From Telopea speciosissima (taxonomy: Eukaryota; Streptophyta; Magnoliopsida; Proteales; Proteaceae), in NCBI RefSeq assembly GCF_018873765.1, contig NC_057920.1, positions 6,957,307 through 7,021,306 of the forward strand: DNA of 64,000 bases. Direction: 5' to 3'. A model generated the notes under the pieces. That model searched no databases and had not been told where the DNA came from. It saw nothing but the letters and a program-made list of their open reading frames with translations. The translations under genes were made by a program, and so were the position numbers. Below, one piece after another: positions 22,187-35,191 of this stretch (the stretch's first letter is position 1; the number at the start of each line of letters is the position of its first letter).

Positions 22187-22365
22187 GATCGTCTACGGCC
22201 TAGCTGCCCATAAAATGCCTGTGCGGTGCAGACTGGGCCGCGCATGCAATGACCGCCTTACCCTCTGCCCAGTGCCTTGTCCAAGTGAGGGTAAGGTGAT
22301 CATTGCGCCTGCGGCGTTGCACAGGCTGCTACGGGCAGCTGGGCCGCTTAATATGTTCTTCGATC
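22187..22365. mobile_element. GC-rich hairpin MITE, 'GCTGCCCGG' family, copy 3
   Basis: Left arm GATCGTCTACGGCCTAGCTG, then TGCAATGACCGCCTTACCC. The right arm is the inverse, ending GGGCAGCTGGGCCGC and CGATC. The centre holds CTTGTCCAAGTGAG. The near-complete palindrome produces spurious reading frames. Confidence 0.75.
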
Positions 22366-23321
22366 TCCATTTTACTTTTTTTTTTTTTTTGTAATTAATC
22401 CTTTAATCAGTAAACAGAAAAGCGTATTTTAATATTTTCCTCTTAATCAGTTTTCATTTTGTGACGTGGCTACATATTTTATAAGTTAATTACAGGTGCA
22501 ATGCATATAGAGATAAGAAGCTAATGAATTATACCATCAAGAAGATGATTGGTTGAAACGTACGGCGTGAACAGGTTTAATTTGGGTCTTAAATACGTCA
22601 TTTTGACTAATTAGGCTTAGCAAATGCAGAGATCATGTTTCTTAATTGTTGGCGACTTATCAACTACTCGGCCAACTTGTAGAATCTCCAATTAGAGTTG
22701 ACTAACAACGATTAACACACAATATGATGTTTAAATTAATTTAAAAAAATCTTTAAACCGAAAATGGCGCTATCTTAACTAATCTTCTTCTTTTAAAGTC
22801 AATTAAAACAGTTTTGGATGACATTTATTTAATCTTTAGTCTACTATTATTAAGTTTAGTCTGTACCGGACTGTTCCAGACTTCCAGACCTGGACTGCAC
22901 GATAACATTTTCATGTTGGTAGTATTTTATAATTTCAAATACCTTGTGGTCCGGGTTATACCGATGGCCGAGTCAGTCTAACCTACACAATTTTTCCTAT
23001 CTAATGACAAGTCAAGTTGCGTCTTTGTCTGCTTTTTTTCTCTATTAAATGTTTAGGGTTTGCAATAATAAGCATTATTATCAATTTATAGCCTGTCAAA
23101 CGGAATAATTGATGTTTCCCTCATAACAGGACATATTTGTTAATAGGATCACGTACATAAATATTTTATATTACACCCTTCCACTAACCCATGCATAGCC
23201 TATACATCGATGTGTTAAACCCACTACATGAGAAAACATTACATCACAACCCGCCAACTATATAAGCACTTTGAGAGTCCAAGTTGGATGACAAGTGAAA
23301 GCTATAGAAATTTCACAATAC

Positions 23322-23494
23322 GGATCTTCTATGGCGCGCTGCGCTGTCCTGCCTGTACTGCACAGACACGGGGCCACACGTAATCACTGCCTTACCTCTA
23401 TTCGAGCAAGATGCTCGGACAGAGATAAGACGGTCAATGCGCGCCACCTTGTGTCTACGCAGCAGGACAGAGCAGCCCGCGCCGTAGAAGATCT
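23322..23494. mobile_element. GC-rich hairpin MITE, 'GCTGCCCGG' family, copy 4
   Basis: Left arm GGATCTTCTATGGCGCGCTG with CAGACACGGGGCCACACG. Right arm GTGTCTACGCAGCAGGACAG, then GCCGTAGAAGATC. The centre CTGCCTTACCTC...AGATAAGACGGTC pairs. Confidence 0.75.
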
Positions 23495-25858
23495 GGATCT
23501 GAAATTTCATCATCATCAATCTCTAGCACCTTCGGTTATATACATTGCGGGCCCTGCAAATTTGAGGGAGAGAGAGAATCGCTATCCTAAATCAATCTCA
23601 ACTATATTTTTGTTTGGAAGAATGAATGAAGTTGAGGAATCACATTCCTGAATCTGAGAGTTGTTGATGACTTGAGGTTGGTAGAATAATGAACTCTTAA
23701 TTACCCAAGTAGTTTATATATATATATATAAATATAAAGAAAGGAAAGGGAAAGAACGAAATACATTGACCAGTCAACCAAACCTAAACCTAAATCTTAA
23801 GTCAACCTAATCCATCATCCTGGTTGGGTTTTAACAGGAATTAATAACCCAGTTCAACCGAAGGTGAATGTTGCTTAATTTGAATAACAAAATTTGTCTT
23901 CCAATATCTGTAGTAAGCACAGCTAGATACGCACAAATCTGAGTTTGGAAAAAAGGAAAGTCTTAACTTTCAAGGGTTATTGATAGAAATTATAATCGTT
24001 CAAGTTGACTTGAATGAAATAAATTACAAAAAATTACAAACCATAACTGAAACTTTGAAATAAGGGAAATGTTGCAGAAGTTTCATCTTCGAAGCCATTC
24101 CATGAGTATTAGTCAGCTCAGCTGCCTCACTGGCTAACATTTAGATTTTGTTGAATGGGTCTGAGATTAGTTAGTAATTAGGGTAACCTCACTCAGCTTT
24201 TCTCTACCTTCCTCGAAGTTTCAGATCGAGGTTTAATTAATTCCAAGCTTAAACTAAGACTAGGTTTTCCTTCTTTCTTTTTCCTAATTCTTCATCACCT
24301 TTGAATTCTCTGTCAAACACTCAAAACTATATGTTACTTTTGCTACTCTATTAAAACTTTTCAAAAGGGTCCCCCTCTCTCAATTATTTAAGTAAGATAA
24401 CACAATAATTAAAACCATAGAATTGCAAACCCTTCAAATAAAAATAAAAACAAAAAAACTAACCATGGACGATAAAGACAAGCAAAGCCAACTTTAATTA
24501 CCCTGTTCTTTGTAAAATTTAATTAATAATCTTTTTCTTTTTCACAGGGCTTGTCTGCATGCCCTGTGGGAATTTGAAAGTGACTGAGTCATCTGCAGAG
24601 TGGAACAGTTCGCAGAAGAAAAAGATTAAAGTTCTCTGAAATCTTAAGTTTATTTAATGAAAGAAACATTCCAACACTCTTTAATGCATCTGATTAGTGG
24701 ACTGGTTAACAGTGTCAAGCACCTTATTTCAAGCCGTTTTCTTCCTTAGTACATGAATTTGAGATCTTAAAGGGGAAGCTCCATCTGTATTACAAAGATT
24801 AGGGCAATTCAATCTTAGTTTGTGCCTCTTATATTTTCCAATAATTGCATCCTTTACACTCTTTAATCTAATATTAAAACAGAAGAGGAATAAATGAAAG
24901 TAGCTAGCTAACATCAATTTTCCTTTTTAATGATCATGATCCATGTGTTTTAACTTTAAATTTTTAAAGGAAAAAGGCTTCTCTCTCATATGAACAATAA
25001 AATAAAAATAAAAAAAGCTCATGTGCCTCTCTTTTTATTCCCTGATTGCCTTTACTAATATAAAATTACTTAACATTGATACTGTAGAAACCCACTAGCT
25101 AGATAAAGAATGGAAATTTATTATCTAATGAACAAGCTTTACTGGATCGGTTTCACACCTCAGGTCTTCAAGGATTGATATATGGATCAAAGCCATTGTA
25201 TAGATTGGAAGGAGGAATATCTGGTGCTGTCGTTTCTTTTTTCTTGATTTTGTTTTTTTGCTTTCATTTGCCATTGCAAATGAAAGAATTTGCTAGACTT
25301 GACGGGGTCTAATAAACACCTCTCTAAAGCAGTATTGGAAGGACTATTCATTGACTTCTACACTTCTTTTTTGATCTCCTTGCAATTTGATCATCAAAAG
25401 ATAAGTATGATAATGAAACACTGACAGTACCTCATAGATTAGAAAAAGGACCGAGTTTCCCTTCACCCACGGATCTCATTCATCGCGGGGTGGGAGAGAA
25501 CAGAAAAGGGTATCGCAAGGGTATTTTGGAACATACAAAAACCCTAGCTAGGATGGTAGGTAAACCGTCTTCTATGGGTGGAGGGAAACTTAGTCCTTAG
25601 AAAAATATAGCAAACGATTATCATATATAATAATCAAAATGATAAAATCAAACTCTAAAATATAAATATATCAAAGAGAGCAACCAAACAAAAAAATAAA
25701 AAAATAAAAAAATAAAAACAAAGTCTTACAACCCAACTGAAAATTCTTAAACCCATCCACTTCTTGTGGAGACTGATCTCTCTCTTAAAATTCTCATACT
25801 ACAAAGGTTAACAATTAGGCACAATGCTTCTCTATTAACTTATCTTATGGAACTCTTA

Positions 25859-25988
25859 GACTGTGTGTTTGGTATGCATTCTTGGAATGCACTCTATAGG
25901 TTGATTTCACTTAATTTCTCGGATGATAAAAACAGATTTTACCATCCAAGAATGCGAAATCTACCTAGAATACATACCAAACCCAACC
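25859..25988. mobile_element. PIF/Harbinger-like MITE, copy 2
   Basis: 130 bp from GACTGTGTGTTTGGTATGC to GCATACC-type inverse CATACCAAACCCAACC, flanked by TTA on both sides (25856-25858 and 25989-25991). The inner arm TTTCTCGGATGAT pairs with ACCATCCAAGAA. Confidence 0.7.
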
Positions 25989-26593
25989 TTAATTACTTTT
26001 ATCCTTTGAAGACCCAAATTACTATCCTTGAAACTTATAAAAGAACATCATTATCATTATTTTAATGCTCAATTATGTAAAATAATGATTAAACTAGCAG
26101 TGTATCTAAAATGATTTATCAATACATTTATTTCTGAAAATTCATTTTCTCTTTCAAAATGAGATTTAGCAATGTCCTCATCTATTTGTGTTTTTCTTTC
26201 TTGTTATGGTAATACCTGGTACCCTAGTTATCATAGTTTCCCTATTTCTCTTGTAAAATGTATATCACTTTTAGAATGAATGAGCACTTGATAAGCTTCT
26301 GGGGAAATAATTCTAACACTGCAAATTAAGGATTCATTTACTAAACTTTACAAACCTGTACATGTGGCCGGGTTCTTATTTATTATTATTATAATTTTTA
26401 ATTTCACAGCTTCAATGCCCATATGTAGGGATTTGTAGAGTTACCAAGAGAACCTCTATTGTGGTGCTAAAATTTCTAAAGTTTTCATTGGGTTTGGTCT
26501 TCTCAAATTAATATGTCTCTTGGACTTTGAGGCTAAATGGGAAATTTCTGCCTTTGTGTTTGATAGTTTTTGTTGGAATTTTTTTCCTGCTTT

Positions 26594-26743
26594 GTTCTCT
26601 GTCCGGTATAGTGGTCCATTTTCACTCATAGGGAGACGGAAATAACGTTTTAATATCTCTTGGACAGTGTGATCGGACAGGGGGTTAGATTGTCATTTCC
26701 AACCCTTATGAGTGGAACTGGACCATTGTACCAGATAGGGAAC
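26594..26743. mobile_element. Hairpin MITE, 'GGTATAGTGGTCCA' family
   Basis: Left arm GTTCTCTGTCCGGTATAGTG and GTCCATTTTCACTCATAGG. The right arm is the inverse: CTTATGAGTGGAACTGGACC and GTACCAGATAGGGAAC. The inner part carries TTAGATTGTCATTTCC. About 150 bp; no clear target-site repeat found. Confidence 0.65.
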
Positions 26744-26938
26744 AGGAGACGATAAGTTCTAGGGTTTTGTTCAGTGGTACAAGATATATTGGGCTTGACT
26801 TGACCATTATGAGCTGACCAAGTCTATAAGTCCAGAAACAAATCTTGTGAGATTCTCCTAAGCTCCTTTCCAGCCCAAGCCCTGCGTTCTTCCCCCCACA
26901 GATACTCAAACAATGGAACCATTGACCCGTCCCCGAGA

Positions 26939-26969
26939 GGGGTGGGGGTGGGGGTGGGGGGGGGGGGGG

Positions 26970-27001
<32 letters not shown>
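26939..27001. repeat. Poly-G and (GA)n compound repeat
   Basis: GGGGTGGGGGT units merge into an uninterrupted G-run and then about 14 GA units. Such tracts are prone to sequencing and assembly length errors. Confidence 0.9.
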
Positions 27002-27002
<1 letters not shown>

Positions 27003-27803
27003 CATTTTAATTTTTTTTTCAATGAAATTTTGTCATCAAATATTGACTAGTAGAACCCATAAGTCAAAGGTTTTTTCATTATTTAATTTCCGGGTTATAT
27101 GCCATAGTAGTTGAGCATTATTTTAATTAAATAATCAAATAGCCCATCTATCTATATTCCCTTTGGATGTTAACATAAGCAATTAATGAAGCTAAGAGTC
27201 ATACCTAGACAAGATGATGCAACTGGTATTATTCTTATTTCTATCAAAAAAATTGACTAGTTCATTTATGTATGTAGAGGAAAGTCTTGTGATTAGAGGA
27301 TTTTCAGAAATATACATTCTGGTCACCAAAATTATCATATTGAAAACATATTTAATTATTGTTTGTTGAACTCTTGTAATTTAGTGATGCCTTCGCTATA
27401 CATACTTATCCAATAATAAATTATCGGGTTAAGTTTTTTTTTTTTTTTTAATTAAAAAAAATAGTATATTGCATATTGAAGTCATTTTCCCGAAATACCA
27501 ATTACACAAACATTAAAAAAAAAAAAAAAAAAAAAAACTCTTTGCTGAATTTTTAATTCCATGTATCCTTAGGAGAAAATAATCAAATGTCACTACCAGT
27601 TAATTGGTTGTCATTATTTGTATTATTTTAAACTCAACCCTGAGCTACCAATTGAGGGCCCATCTTCCTATATGAGGATAAAATTGATCTCTCACAATAT
27701 TCTCAAATGGTAAAATATAAAAGGTGAAAAAGAAGTACACGAAAAACAAAAACCCCAAAAAAAAACAAAAAAATCAAAGTACTACATGTGATATATAAAC
27801 ATA

Positions 27804-27916
27804 GGCCAAATGTTCTTTGTGCCAGGGGTGCAGGCTATGCCCAGACATATGGTGGTTGAACGAAATGACCATCCCACCCCGTGCAACCTGTACCGCAGCA
27901 CAGAGAACATCAGCCC
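27804..27916. mobile_element. Mutator-like MITE, 'ATGTTCTCTGTGC' family, copy 1
   Basis: A 113-bp element with left end GGCCAAATGTTCTTTGTGCC and right end GCACAGAGAACATCAGCCC. Exact 9-bp duplications ATAAACATA flank it (27795-27803 and 27917-27925). A second copy lies at 44143-44258. Confidence 0.8.
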
Positions 27917-28016
27917 ATAAACATAGATGAGAACCGTCTGAGTTTTTTTTTTTGGTAAAACCGTGTGAGTTGAGTCTTGTGACAAATCAAACCTTATTTC
28001 CTACTCGGAGAAAACA

Positions 28017-28024
28017 TATAAAAA
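28017..28024 (+). promoter_or_regulatory. TATA box of the lectin receptor kinase gene
   Basis: TATAAAAA lies 193 bp upstream of the chosen ATG at 28217, followed by a CT-rich leader (28077-28107), a common plant core-promoter layout. Confidence 0.5.
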
Positions 28025-28216
28025 TGGACAAGTATGTTACAATAAAATAAGAAAAAGCCCATAGCCGGCCCATATCTCTCGGTCATCTCTCTCTCTGTCT
28101 CTCTCTATTTTAGCTTGTGCTCATAAAATGAGAAGGTAGACGACCAGTTGGTTCCCTTCTCTTTGCTTGCTTATTCCTCCGTTTGTTCCTCTGGCTCTGC
28201 CGGCCGCCAAACGAGT

Positions 28217-30507
28217 ATGGCTACGCAGGACCACTATGTCTTTGTCGCCGCCACCGTTGTAATCGCCGTTCTGCTATTTCCGGCAAAATCTTCAGCGAAA
28301 GAGCCAATCATAAACTATCCTTTCACTACCTTTAGTCCCTCTCAGTTCAACACTACATTCCAGATGTTAGGTTCTTCATCCATTAGCACAACAGCCCTTC
28401 AGATAACACCCGACACCCTTAACGATGCCTTCAGCCTCTTAAACAAGTCCGGCCGTGTCATGCTCCCCCAATCCTTCAAGCTCTGGGAAGTTTCTTCGTC
28501 TTCATCATCATCTTCATCGCATAACAATAGCAGCAAAAACTCGACAATGGAATCGGACATTTTGGCCTCCTTCAACTCAACCTTCCTCATAAACATCTAC
28601 CGACCACCTAATGGGTCCGTCGGAGAAGGCTTCGCTTTCGTCATAGCTCCAGATCTAAACATCCCTTCTTCGAGCTATGGCCAGTGGCTGGGCTTAACCA
28701 ACGCCACCCTCGATAACAACCCATCCAACAAAATCGTCGCCATTGAGCTTGATACGGTGAAGCAAGACTTCGACCCAGATGACAATCACTTGGGTCTGGA
28801 CATCAACAGTGTCGTTTCAAACGCGACGGTGTCGCTTTCCAAGTTTGGGATCGAGATTTCACCGGAGATTCCCACGAACTACACCGTGTGGGTCCAATAC
28901 GACGGAAGGGCTAAACTGATGGAGGTATACATGGCCGCCGGAGATTCCAACAAGCCGAGCAACCCGATTCTGAGTGAGAAGATAAATCTCAAGAATTATG
29001 TGAATCAGTACTCGTACATGGGGTTCTCGGCGTCGACGGGTGAGAAGGCGCAGCTGAACTGCGTGCTCAAATGGGATCTATCGGTGGAGGGGTTCCCTGA
29101 AAAGAGAAATCTAACTTGGTTGAAGATCTTATTCGGGGTCGGAGTGCCGGTTTTGGCATCGTTGGGGGTTGCAATTTTCGTGCTGGTTCGGTATTGGAAG
29201 AAGAGGAGGGTTGTGAACGACCCAACCATTTTAGGGGCTCTGAAGAGCCTGCCAGGAACGCCAAGGGAGTTCAGCTTTAAGGAACTGAAGAAGGCTACCA
29301 ACAACTTCGACGAGAAGATGAAGCTTGGGCAGGGTGGATACGGTGTGGTTTACAAGGGGTTACTCCCGCAGGAAAATACTGAAATTGCAGTCAAGAAATT
29401 CTCCAGGGATAATATGCAAGGGATCGATGATTTCCTGTGTGAGCTCACCATCATTAATCGCCTCCGGCATAAACATCTCGTCCGATTAGTCGGTAAGTTC
29501 AGGGAATTAAAGTAATTAATTTTACTTTTTTTTTAATAGGCCACTCTCACTGTCAAAGTCTCTATCTCAACATCCATTAATTACATAATCTTTCCTCATT
29601 TGCGTTGCTACCTAGTCCTTCCATTGGGTAGTATTTGAAGAAATTCCATTATTGCATTTTGACAGGTTGGTGCCACAAAAAAAGCTTGCTTCTATTGGTG
29701 TACGAGTACATGCCAAATGGAAGCCTTGACAATCATCTATTTGGTGGGCCTGAGAAAACACTGAATTGGGATCATCGATACAAGATCATAGCCGGTGTGG
29801 CATCGGCCCTACACTATCTTCACGACGAGTACGACCAGCGAGTCATCCACCGTGACCTCAAGGCCAGCAACGTCATGCTCGACACCCACTTCAACGCCCG
29901 GTTGGGCGATTTCGGTCTGGCTCGTGCCCTGGACAACGAGAAGACTTCCTACGCCGAGATAGAAGGGATCCCAGGCACCCCTGGCTACATGGCACCGGAA
30001 TGCTTCCACACTAGCAAAGCCACCACCGAATCAGACGTCTATGGGTTCGGCGCCGTCGTACTCGAGGTGGTGTGCGGTCTGCGTCCCTGGAATAAAATCG
30101 CCGGCTTCGGATCCCTAGTGGACTGGGTCTGGATTCTTTACCGTGAGGGACGTATTCTGGAGGCCGTCGATCAGAGGCTAATGGATGAATACGATTCAGA
30201 TCGAGCCCAGCGGCTCTTGCTCCTTGGACTCGCTTGTTGCCATCCCATCGCGGCTGAAAGGCCCAAAACACCAAAAATCGTTCAGATCATCTCCGGATCC
30301 ATTCCCCCACCTGACGTGCCTTACATGAAACCTGCCTTTGTGTGGCCGGCCATTGGCTTCAACATCGATGGCTTGACCACCGATACGCAGGACACCACTC
30401 CCATGACCTGCTCTTCCTATTATTATGGGTCTGAGACGTCGGAGTGGACTCCACGCTGCGAGAGCCGTGAGAACTTGGCAGGGTATTCTGACATATCCTT
30501 GGTTTGA
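28217..30507 (+). CDS. L-type lectin receptor kinase, two exons
   Basis: A plasma-membrane receptor-like kinase of 705 residues. Exon 1 is 28217-29492, the 173-bp intron (29493-29665) runs from GTAAGT to TTTGACAG in phase 1, and exon 2 is 29666-30507. Order: signal peptide (about 1-27), legume-lectin ectodomain (about 30-270, with GEGFAFVI and ELDTVKQDFDPDDNHLGLDI, the region that carries the metal site in legume lectins), transmembrane helix (about 301-328, followed by YWKKRR), then a serine/threonine kinase. The kinase has the glycine loop GQGGYGVVYKG (from 371), catalytic Lys393 (AVKKF), HRDLKASN (Asp489), DFG (Asp507) and GTPGYMAPE, so it should be active. Plants use this family to sense extracellular signals, including extracellular nucleotides and pathogen cues; the ligand here is unknown. 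The start is the first ATG before a good signal peptide. A poly-Ser stretch lies in the lectin region (28493-28520). The gene is complete and ordinary. The subfamily cannot be settled by eye. Confidence 0.93.
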
Positions 30508-33037
30508 TCATGATCATCATCGTCTGATTCAGTCAAGACTCAAGATACTACAACATATTCTGGTCAAAGATTCTGATCCGACGATTACACTTTGTTGAAG
30601 CGTCCATGTTATCCGTTGTTAAATCTTGAGTATTATTATTCTATCGCCTGCAGAAGAATTTTGTGAATAGGGTTTTCCTTTCTTTCTTCTTCTTTGTTTG
30701 TTTGTCTGTCGTGGTCCTGGCTAAAGTTCCAAGAACACGATTAAGTTGAAAATTCTTGGTTTTCGTTTTTTCTTCAATATTTTGTTTTTAATTTGTTGGA
30801 ATGACCTAATTTTTGGGACTTTGGACCTGGGAAGGTTTTAGAATTTTCATCATTTTTCCCTTTTGTTATATAGGATTCCCTAAAAACTGTCTTTAAAAGT
30901 CATTTGCTTACCTTTCAATTTGGTGTAAAGCACCAAAGTTGCTTCTTTTGTTTTGTATTGTTCAATAATTCTTGTACATAGAATCAATTCGTTTTGATAG
31001 ATAAAGTAAATTAAAGAACCAACCAGTTTATGTCTCATTTGTCCTTCTTTCTTTTTTAGCAATAATTTCTTAGCAACATTCTACTTTGAACTTCGGAGGT
31101 TAACGCTGCATGTATGTGTATATCTAGAGACTATGGCCTAGCCCATCTCATTCTGAATATCCATACACAATTGATAAGCCCATTATCTTTATAGCCCATG
31201 GGCCACTTCAAATTCATTCCCCGAGTGTAATTGGAATATTTTTATGCAGCTGTTGTATTCACATTTCGACCCTCCCCCTCACCCAAAAAACATAATAATA
31301 AGAAGAAGAAGAAGAAGAGAAGAAGGAAAGGTGGGGAAAAGAAAATTGAAGATCAAAAGGGCGTGGCCCTCACGAAACGGGCCAGGTATTGAATTTGGTG
31401 GCTTTTATCTAAATCGGTTGATGGGTTGGTTCAATGATTTAGTTTGGGTTGTCCATTTAAATGGGAGGTGAAGAGTCTTTAGATGGAAGAGTGGAGTCTT
31501 AACAAGGTTGTGTCTTCTAAGTAATTGGAAGTGATTGATCATTTAAATCATTAAACAATGTGGAATCTTTCAAGAGACATTTCGGAAGAAGTGTATAGTG
31601 GGCTTTTTCTATAAAAATATAGAAAATGAAAAATCTTGTTCAACAAGGTTGAGGAGAGAGAGTTAGTGGATTCAGTCTAAGGAGAGAGAAACAAGCAAAG
31701 TAGAATATAGAATGTAGAGACGAGAGAAGAAAAAAAGGTGAGAAGCCACAGATGTAGAAGCACCAAGGGAGAAGGAGAAAAAGAGGTGAGTGAGTGAACA
31801 AATGAGAAAAATGAAGAGAAAAAGTGTGTACAAGGGACTTGGGTTTGGGAGACAAATTGCAAAGTTGTACTACTATTTTCTTTTCTTGTTCTTAGTGGGA
31901 GATCGAATACTTCTATTGATGTAAGTGGTATTTTTGAATTATGTAAATCTCTTTTCTCTTGTGTAATTGTTTCTTTCTTTTTTAGTTCTTGTTTATCTTG
32001 CACATACTGACTTCGTAAGGTACCCACATCGCAAGAGCGAGTCGTTTCCCAACCCCAACAGTAATGTATAGAATACTTCTTGTCTATGCTCCTTCGATCT
32101 ATTTTACTGTGAATGTAAGACTTCTCTTTTACCTCTTCTTTGACGAGGTAAGTTGTAACTTTTATGATCCACAAAATATTTTTTTCACACCCAATTCGAT
32201 GTCTCTTTCTATTATACCCACCACTTTTTAGCTACATGGACATATGATTTGGTATGCTAACGATTTGATAAACTGGGAACCTTAATACGCCACGCTTCAA
32301 GTTTCTATTTTAATGTTTTCATTTTTTAGAATTTTCAAATTTATTTTATATATTTACTAACGTAACTATCGAGATTAGTTTGAAACTTTAACCATAAATT
32401 AACGATGATATTGAAAACATGTTCACCAGATTTGGGGGCCCGACGAAATTGTAAGTAATTGTGGGAATTTTGGGAAAAGATTTACAACTTAGCTCTTCAG
32501 ATGGACTGATTCCTTAGGCAGTGAGGCTAGTCCTGGAGTCCAAGCCCAATCCAAAAGTTGGTTGTAAGGAAAAAAAAAAAAAAAAAATCTATTTTTAACA
32601 AATAATTTAAAAAAATTATATGTTATACTAAAAGGATAACAAAAGTAAGATTACACATTATTTGAAATCTTGACGGGTATCAGTAAAAAATAAAAATCCC
32701 TTATATAAATGAGATTTTTATCAACTACTATGAAAGGCCTAGTTTGCCATGAAACTCATGGTATAGGAGATGGGAGAGAGACAGACTCATACTGTGCACA
32801 CCGTCGACATGTCAGCCTTTACACTAAAAGGGATTCTTAAAAGTTTCTTTTATAATGGTGAATGTATTTCATGTAATTCGCACCCCTAAAAGAAAATGTA
32901 TTTTCATGTAAAGTTATGTTTTCTCTAGAGTGGTCAATGTATACACAATTACTTGATTGCAGGAAAAGCTTAACCATTAACATTAATTAGCGGGGTTTTG
33001 GGTCCAAATTCTTATATGATTAACAATAAAAATGGTT
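30508..33037. other. Intergenic, 3' flank of kinase, no gene seen
   Basis: The start is probably the 3' untranslated region of the kinase (T-rich, with poly-A-signal-like AATAAT phrases). The rest is AT-rich. A purine-rich tract at 31290-31345 and GA-rich sequence at 31650-31840 give long spurious frames. Confidence 0.45.
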
Positions 33038-33045
33038 TTAACTCC

Positions 33046-33907
33046 TAGGGATGTCAATTCTAGGTTCGGCTCGATTATTGAATGTGTCGGGCTTAAGTCC
33101 GACACATTTAATAATCGGGCGACCCCGATGTGGGGTCCTTGCCCGTCGAGCGCTCGACCGGACCAATCGATTACAGGCCTGACCTAGCCTGCCCGATTAC
33201 AGCCCAACCCAGCCCGACCCTTTAAGAAAACTACCGTCCATTTAGCCCACTTGATAACCCTCTCTCCCTTTTGCTATTTAACCCCTTAAAACGATTAGCC
33301 CATTGAGCCCAAACCAAAGGGCAATTGATGAGATTAATTCCTTAATTCAGAAAAATGTTCAGATTCTTCCTCATTAAGCTTCTCCTTCTATAGAATCAAT
33401 ACCAGACATGTACAAAAATAATGAGTTCAAAACTTACTAATTCTTCAAAATTAAGAATATAAAATAGAAAGGAAAGAACTCTGTAAACTCTATCACAAAG
33501 AAAATCCAACCACTCCTTACACTCTCTCTCTTTTTGGAGACATTTGGGTCTTGAATGTGTTTTGATGGAAACTCTTAGCATGTTCTTATCTTAACAGAAA
33601 CCCACCTGAAAACTCTGTTTCCTTTCTTCACTGTGTTGTCAACATATGATGCTACGTGACCTTCCACGCGAAAAAACAATTAGTGAGCTGTTGTTCAGAT
33701 TCGTCAACTGAGAAGTAGAGAAACCATTCTCTTCATTTCTTCAGGTTGGAATTTAATTCTGTTAAAATCCGGTGAAGAGTTAAATAGACCCACGGCCCAA
33801 TTGAGGCCCAATTTAAATACCCGATTAAAGTCTGACATCGACCAAGCGGCCTGAAAAACTGTCAGACACGATGCAGCCTGACCCAGCCCGATCAGTTGAC
33901 ACCCCTA
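33046..33907. mobile_element. Non-autonomous hAT element
   Basis: An 862-bp element with ends TAGGGATGTCAA and TTGACACCCCTA. Exact 8-bp duplications TTAACTCC flank it (33038-33045 and 33908-33915), as hAT transposases leave. Subterminal regions are rich in GCCCGA/CCGGGC phrases, including AATGTGTCGGGCTTAAG pairing with its inverse next to it. No transposase reading frame, so it would depend on an enzyme supplied elsewhere. Confidence 0.85.
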
Positions 33908-33915
33908 TTAACTCC

Positions 33916-35191
33916 CATTAGTAGGTTTTGGATAAAAAATGATATGCATTTCCCATTCTAAAATGAATTATAAGAAAATTGAATTTTCTACCAAGTGATT
34001 TTAAAAAACTCACAACTCAACTCCTTTCCACTGCAATCAGTGCAAGAACATGGTTCCACTTCAGAAATAATTTAAGATATTGAAATAGAATAATAATAAA
34101 AAAATAAATAATTACACAATCATAGCCGTGACCCATTTAATAAATAATGGGCATTAGGTGAACTATTGTCGGGGGCAATCCTGGTAATTCAACAGCCATG
34201 AATTATCAATTATAAAACGGAAAAATGCTAAAAGAAATGAGTCTCAATGGAATGGCTAGGATGCACTGTTTAGGTGGGACCCCAATCATATCAGTATACG
34301 GGCCCACACGCATCCATTCCGCTAGGACTCCCCACTCCCTCTCCCTCTCCCTCTCCCCCTCCTCCTCTCCCTAGTCCCTCCCAAGGCCTCAACGATTAAT
34401 AATAATCCAGCGTGATTGTCGGCCACACGATTAAAAGGGTGAAGTTGTCAATGGGATTGGAAGTCTCTTTTGAGCTACTCTACTGGGCTTTTGCCCTTTT
34501 GGGGGAGAAAGTGAAAATGATGTGTGTAAGGCACTCCATCTTCAATGGTAATTGGTAAAGAGAAGAAGATTCCATTGGTGAGAATTTTCTGTAGAAGAAG
34601 AGAGAAGTGTTCTCTCTCACCTGTTTCTGTAAAATAACAAGGAAAGAAAACTGTATCCACCTGTTTATATCTTATTTTGGAGATGATAGCTAATGATGAG
34701 AAAACCTTTAAGGGGACATCTCTCTGTAAATCTTAATTTTTTAGATTTCAACTTGGCTTAGATGATTGATGATTCACTGTGTTTCTTACTCTTTCAGGAT
34801 CACTCAAAAATTATTGGTTGGATCCTTCACACTCTAGTACAGAAACTCATTTAACTCTAAATCAAGAACAGTGAGTGAACGAGTAAATGTGAGTTGGATA
34901 CTGTTGTTAATTAGCTTTCTGTAATTAAGGTGAATAGCAGGGTCCATTACCTTTCTGGAATTCTCCTCGACTAAGATTCCCTAAAAACACCAAAAGGGGA
35001 AGAATTAACATTTAGAAAAACCCAGGTAATATCCTTCCAATGTTGTCCTTCATGCTCTCCTGTCTCACACTCTCACTCCCCTTCTTAAGCCTCACAATCC
35101 CATCCAATCACTGTGCTCAACAAACGGTGAGAGGAGGAGGGTTTGAACAGAATCTGACCACCTCAATCGCCGGGGATTGGGAGAACAAGCC
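33916..35191. other. Intergenic and 5' flank of the galactan synthase
   Basis: No gene recognised. A CTCCCT repeat run lies at about 34336-34380. The region 35030-35191 is probably the 5' leader of the galactan synthase. Confidence 0.45.

Larger units (their letters stand above)
19551..28010. other. Long intergenic stretch, no gene seen
   Basis: About 8.5 kb of AT-rich sequence with no recognisable protein domain in any frame. It contains the small elements listed separately at 20667, 22031, 22187, 23322, 25859, 26594 and 27804, plus simple repeats. The reading frame at 23295-23651 coincides with a palindromic element and is not a gene. Confidence 0.5.

Noticed and set aside
23295-23651. A 118-residue plus-strand frame
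   Set aside because: Its first half is the hairpin element at 23322-23494 and the rest is low-complexity flank. It begins at a non-ATG codon or lacks gene signals.
26706-27005. A minus-strand frame with poly-Pro and Ser-Leu repeats
   Set aside because: Generated by the poly-G/(GA)n tract; no conserved domain.
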